DNA from: Spirogloea muscicola
Lineage: Eukaryota > Streptophyta > Zygnematophyceae > Spirogloeales > Spirogloeaceae
Length of the DNA: 64,000 nt
Reading direction: 5' to 3'
NCBI GenBank assembly: GCA_009602725.1
Contig: WELB01000008.1
Span: forward strand, 307,355-371,354
This document shows, one piece after another, positions 60,374 to 64,000 of the stretch (the stretch's first letter is position 1; each line of letters opens with the position of its first letter). The position numbers were made by a program, and so were the translations under genes. Below the pieces are notes generated by a model. The model did no database searches, was not told the origin of the DNA, and saw only the letters and a program-made list of their open reading frames with translations.

Positions 60374-63300
60374 CTACCACCCGCTTTCCCGCAGCTTCTT
60401 GAGGAGTGTGTCGAGTGATTTGCGCTTGTTTGCCTGCTGCGGGCCTGGCCGCCCAAACAACTTCCCATCTGATGCGTCCTTGCACTTCTCCGCAATAGTC
60501 AGAACTCTGTCCGGCCGCAGCGCGAAGTAGTTCTTCTCTCTCACTGCTGCATTAAGGTACAGCTCCGGCTACAGCATGATTTCACGAATAAGTCAAGTCA
60601 GTCGCATTGACCAGATTACATATGGGGCTCAATGAATGCACTTCTTTGCAGCCCTTACTTAGCCGGCGGGAAACCTACCGTGTTACTGAGGAGGAGATTG
60701 ACCATCTGCCGTGCTTCAGCAAGACACAACCGGAGTGGCGTGACGCCGGCCAACTTCTGAAGCCCGCTCTCTCGATACTGCGAAAGTGGACGCCCAGTAA
60801 TGTGAGAGTTGAGGGGGAAATCAAGTGCAAGAACAAGGAGAAATTAAGGAGCTGATCCACCCTGACTATGCCGTCAAGCCACAGCACCTGCTCATCCGAG
60901 AAGCTCTCAAGCACCCGAAGGTCTGCAGAGATGCCCTCGAGCGCGTACACATTGAAACGCTTGACTTCATCACTACACAGCGCGCCGATGATGCAGTCGC
61001 TAATGTGCCGCATGATCCCCGCGCTGACCTGGCGTAGTACAGCCCACGATGGTGTCAAACTTGCAAAGAGGCTGCGTGTTGACGTTGCCTTATCAGACAT
61101 TCACATGCATAGTACAAAGAGCTGGAAAAGTCATACGAGTCTGCGAGTAAGGAGCGCACTTTCCCAAAGGCCTCAATGGGCAATATCTCCTGTGCAGTCT
61201 CCATCATCGTGTCCAGGTAGATGAAGAGGTCATTCAGGTATTCATTGCCGCCCTGTTTAGCATCGTAGCAGCATCGTATTAGCCTCGTACCCTCGACCCG
61301 TGAGTGCAGGACAACCCCTTGGCTGGCATTCAAAAAACAAATCTGGCACCGCATTGACTAATTTAGTGTGACAAGTTTTACTAATGCTTTGCTCCCAAGT
61401 CACAGTGCACCCAAATTACATGTCCGAGTGTATCACATTTACTATGTGGATAGCGCAACTTTGTGCATCAGTTGTACTATTGCATAGCGCAATACTATCA
61501 GAGCTGCTGCATTTTGCAAGGGCAATTCCAGATTGGACAGCCAACCTGCGGGAGCTCGTCGGGCATCCATACGATGCTATGGCTCAGCGTCATAAACTCG
61601 TCAATCTTGGACTTGACCAGCCGCAGCATCTGCTCGTGTGCTGCCGCCTGCACCAAGTGAGGGGAGCATGAGGATAGCAGCCTTCTCACAACAAGATGCG
61701 CACTCAATCCTAGTGCTTATTGCTGCGCATTCAGTTGAATGCCAACAAAGAACGTGTGAAGCACGACCGTTAGCTTGAAATAATTACTGGGAGCCATTCA
61801 AAGCATCACAATCTTCTGCTTTGTAGGGCTGACTTAACCCACTGGCTTGTACCTGCGACTGCCGCAGGACGGCTCGCGAGGCGAGGCTTCCATGCGTGCC
61901 ATCGACGAGCCGCACTGGAATGCCGCACAGCTTGGCGGCGTGCTCAGCAAAGAATCCACATGCCCGCTCTAGGACTGTCATGTTCGCAGCTATCTGCAAG
62001 ACAAGATCAGAATCAAGCACCACGTGTGAGCGATCAGGTGTTCTAAGCAAGGGTGCCCTGGTAAGGAGACATGCTAAGACGTGACTGATATCATGTCTTT
62101 CTACGATAAGGTTTTGAGAGAGAGAATGTAACTGAGGCAGAGTCAAAAGCCCGTCGGACGCAGTAGGATCACCTGCATGGCATGCGAGACGGCCAAGGTG
62201 GGTGTGTGGATCATGCGGAGGAGCGCCTCGTTCAGCACGCCAGTCAGCAGGCGGTCAAGATACTTGCGCACGGCTTCATAGTAGTCCATCTGCCCGCTGT
62301 AGGAGAGGAAGCTGACTGAGTCCATGATGAAGCTCCGCACGATGCGGCAGCACTCTGGGACCGTGGCTGAAAAGGGGGCGATGAAGGGGAAGGCGGGCAT
62401 GATGTCGGTGCTCTGCAATGCCAGCCTCAGTGGCGCACTCAATCAGCTTACTAGCCAAGACAGTGCTCCGTCAAAGCATATGCGTTGTCACACCTGGGTT
62501 GTATAAATCAAAAACCCAGGTGTGACAACGTAGAGTTGGAGTACTTATGCAACTGCTGGGGCTTAGCTTACAATTCGTTGAAGAGCACGGTTGAGATAAT
62601 GCCATGTCAATGATCTAACAACAATCCCCACATGCTTGCTGTGCTCATACTACACCCTCCTGCATACCTGAAGGTGGAAAGCAAGGACGTTCATCGAGTA
62701 CTCATACTCCTTCTTCATGAGCATCTTCTCGTATTTGTCATTGGCGAGAACGTCGTTGATTTGCCGACGACAGTCACTCAGCAGCAAATCGTGATACTTG
62801 TCTCTCATCAATTCTAGGACCTCAAGAAGCGGCGCGACCTGCAAGGCACGATAATCTCTTAACCTACACATAGTACCAGGATTTTATATTACAGTATCTA
62901 CTTGAAGGCTACCCTTTGTCTCATCCTTCATTGAAAATCAGTTAAGCGCTGATAGGGCAGACGACGATGCAGTTTGCAAGTACAATGAATCCAATGCAAG
63001 TCATGTCAGATCATGGCTCTTGGGAGGTATGCAGGGCTCATTGTGTCAAAGCCCCAAGGGCTGACCTGGTAGCCAAAGCGCCGGAGCGTTGAGCAGAGCA
63101 GGCTGACATAGTCCTTAACAAGCAAGAGGTGAGAAGCGGAGCCCATCCGTGTGAATTGCTCCTCAATCACCATCTTCATCTTGCTGATGGCGCCCTCCCA
63201 GAGACTGTCAACCTGCGATTCAGCTCACTGTCAGCAAAATACACCTGCTTGCTCGAAGCAGAAGTCAAACTTGTCACTGTCACATGGCATGAATAAATGA

Positions 63301-64000
63301 CAACAACAATAATGTCCCAGCTACCTCTCAGCACCTACTTGAAAGGTCGTTATGAGGCCGCCGCTGGTCCTCCTCACACGGTCCTCCACAATGAAGAAGC
63401 CTGCAGCTTGGGAGAAGTAGGTCTGGAACGCCTCCAGAAAGCTCTGCCCGGCCCCAAATTGCAGGTCTGAGTTCAGCTGCACACACACAAACAGCACAGA
63501 CGAGACTACAGTCAGACAAAGCAGAGTTTGAGATAGGAGATTGCTGGCACAGCCCTCTTGGCAGGCTTGAGATTCTCAGGAGCGGCAGTCTCAGATGCCT
63601 GACTGCAGATTAGTCTCGAATCCAGAGCCAGGGCTGAAGCGACCTGCAGCATGCGGTTCTTGAAGTAGAACTCCCGGAATTGGTCCTGGATGCCCAGACA
63701 CGTGTTGATGTAGAAGGCTCGGTGCACCGGCGTGAGGTCAAAAGCAAAGGCAACGTTCTCCTCCTCCTGGTCGTCTACCTCAAGCAAGTACACAGGATCC
63801 TTGGAATTTGCTCTCTGCTGCTCCTCTGCTTGACGCCTACACATGAAGTAGCAAGACAATACCTGCAAGCTGGTGATTGTGTAGCAGATGAAAAGGCCCG
63901 TCATCTGCATATGCCAGGGGCAGATGTTACAAGACCAACCATTCTGTGCAATAGACGTCACAAGTCAACTGCAATCGACTGGCAACCTACTTGAACCGAA
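60374..64000 (-). CDS. SEC15: Exocyst complex subunit SEC15 (5' part outside window)
   Basis: Exocyst component that binds Rab GTPases on secretory vesicles and tethers them to the plasma membrane. Exons 5' to 3': >63991, 63644-63836, 63339-63476, 63066-63212, 62668-62838, 62173-62412, 61853-61993, 61546-61647, 61160-61252, 60888-61028, 60679-60756, 60374-60568; about 549 aa visible of an expected ~800. Matches to plant SEC15 run throughout: [121 protein letters not shown] and the end [15 protein letters not shown]. All phases agree. The exon at the edge is supported by 10 bases and a GTAGGT donor. Confidence 0.95.
62483..62530. repeat. Perfect 18-bp inverted repeat in a SEC15 intron
   Basis: CGTTGTCACACCTGGGTT (62483-62500) and its exact reverse complement (62513-62530) flank a 12-nt spacer GTATAAATCAAA, inside the intron 62413-62667. 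It would fold as a strong hairpin in either strand's transcript. Confidence 0.9.

Overview
The window looks like nuclear DNA of a green alga, probably trebouxiophyte-like. Evidence: intron-rich genes with GT-AG and some GC-AG introns, plant-type CCR4-NOT subunit 3 and exocyst SEC15, nucleus-encoded organellar gyrase B and plastid ribosomal protein S5 with transit-peptide-like N-termini, and TTTAGGG-type motifs in introns. Taxonomy is inference. Exons were read by eye from splice sites, phase agreement and remembered family sequences; no search was run.

Layout: 1-5.9 kb, repeat island with fragments of one LINE lineage. 6.1-12.0 kb (+), organellar gyrase B, 20 exons. 12.0-13.7 kb, intergenic. 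13.7-20.4 kb (-), CNOT3/NOT3, 17 exons. 20.4-28.2 kb, second repeat island. 28.2-31.8 kb (+), secreted GH28 polygalacturonase. 32.7-34.2 kb (-), sirtuin (SIRT5 type) lacking its 5' half. 34.3-37.4 kb (+), meiotic topoisomerase VIB-like gene. 38.1-39.0 kb (-), intronless plastid uS5. 39.8-42.1 kb (+), RING-CH E3 ligase. 43.3-43.7 kb (-), intronless bacterial-type VOC protein. 44-49 kb, third repeat island holding a Harbinger-like foldback element, a bHLH gene, Ty1/copia gag fossils, LINE copies and a 191-bp assembly gap. 49.3-50.6 kb (+), TMEM41/VTT membrane protein. 51.0-57.2 kb (-), a decayed and a complete pentameric ligand-gated ion channel in tandem. 57.7-59.1 kb, nested LINE copies. 60.4 kb to the right edge (-), SEC15, its 5' part outside the window.

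Most surprising: (1) a complete four-TM ligand-gated ion channel of the pro-loop type without the Cys-loop disulfide, beside a broken paralogue; (2) a MTOPVIB-like gene, implying meiotic break machinery; (3) a lineage of restriction-like-endonuclease LINEs in several subfamilies whose ORFs share one C-terminus and whose 3' tails carry a short GGCTGG...CAGCC hairpin, present about 34 times in the repeat islands and not seen inside the gene blocks.

The genes are mostly unrelated housekeeping loci and do not form a pathway. The repeat islands record repeated 5'-truncated LINE insertion, some into each other.
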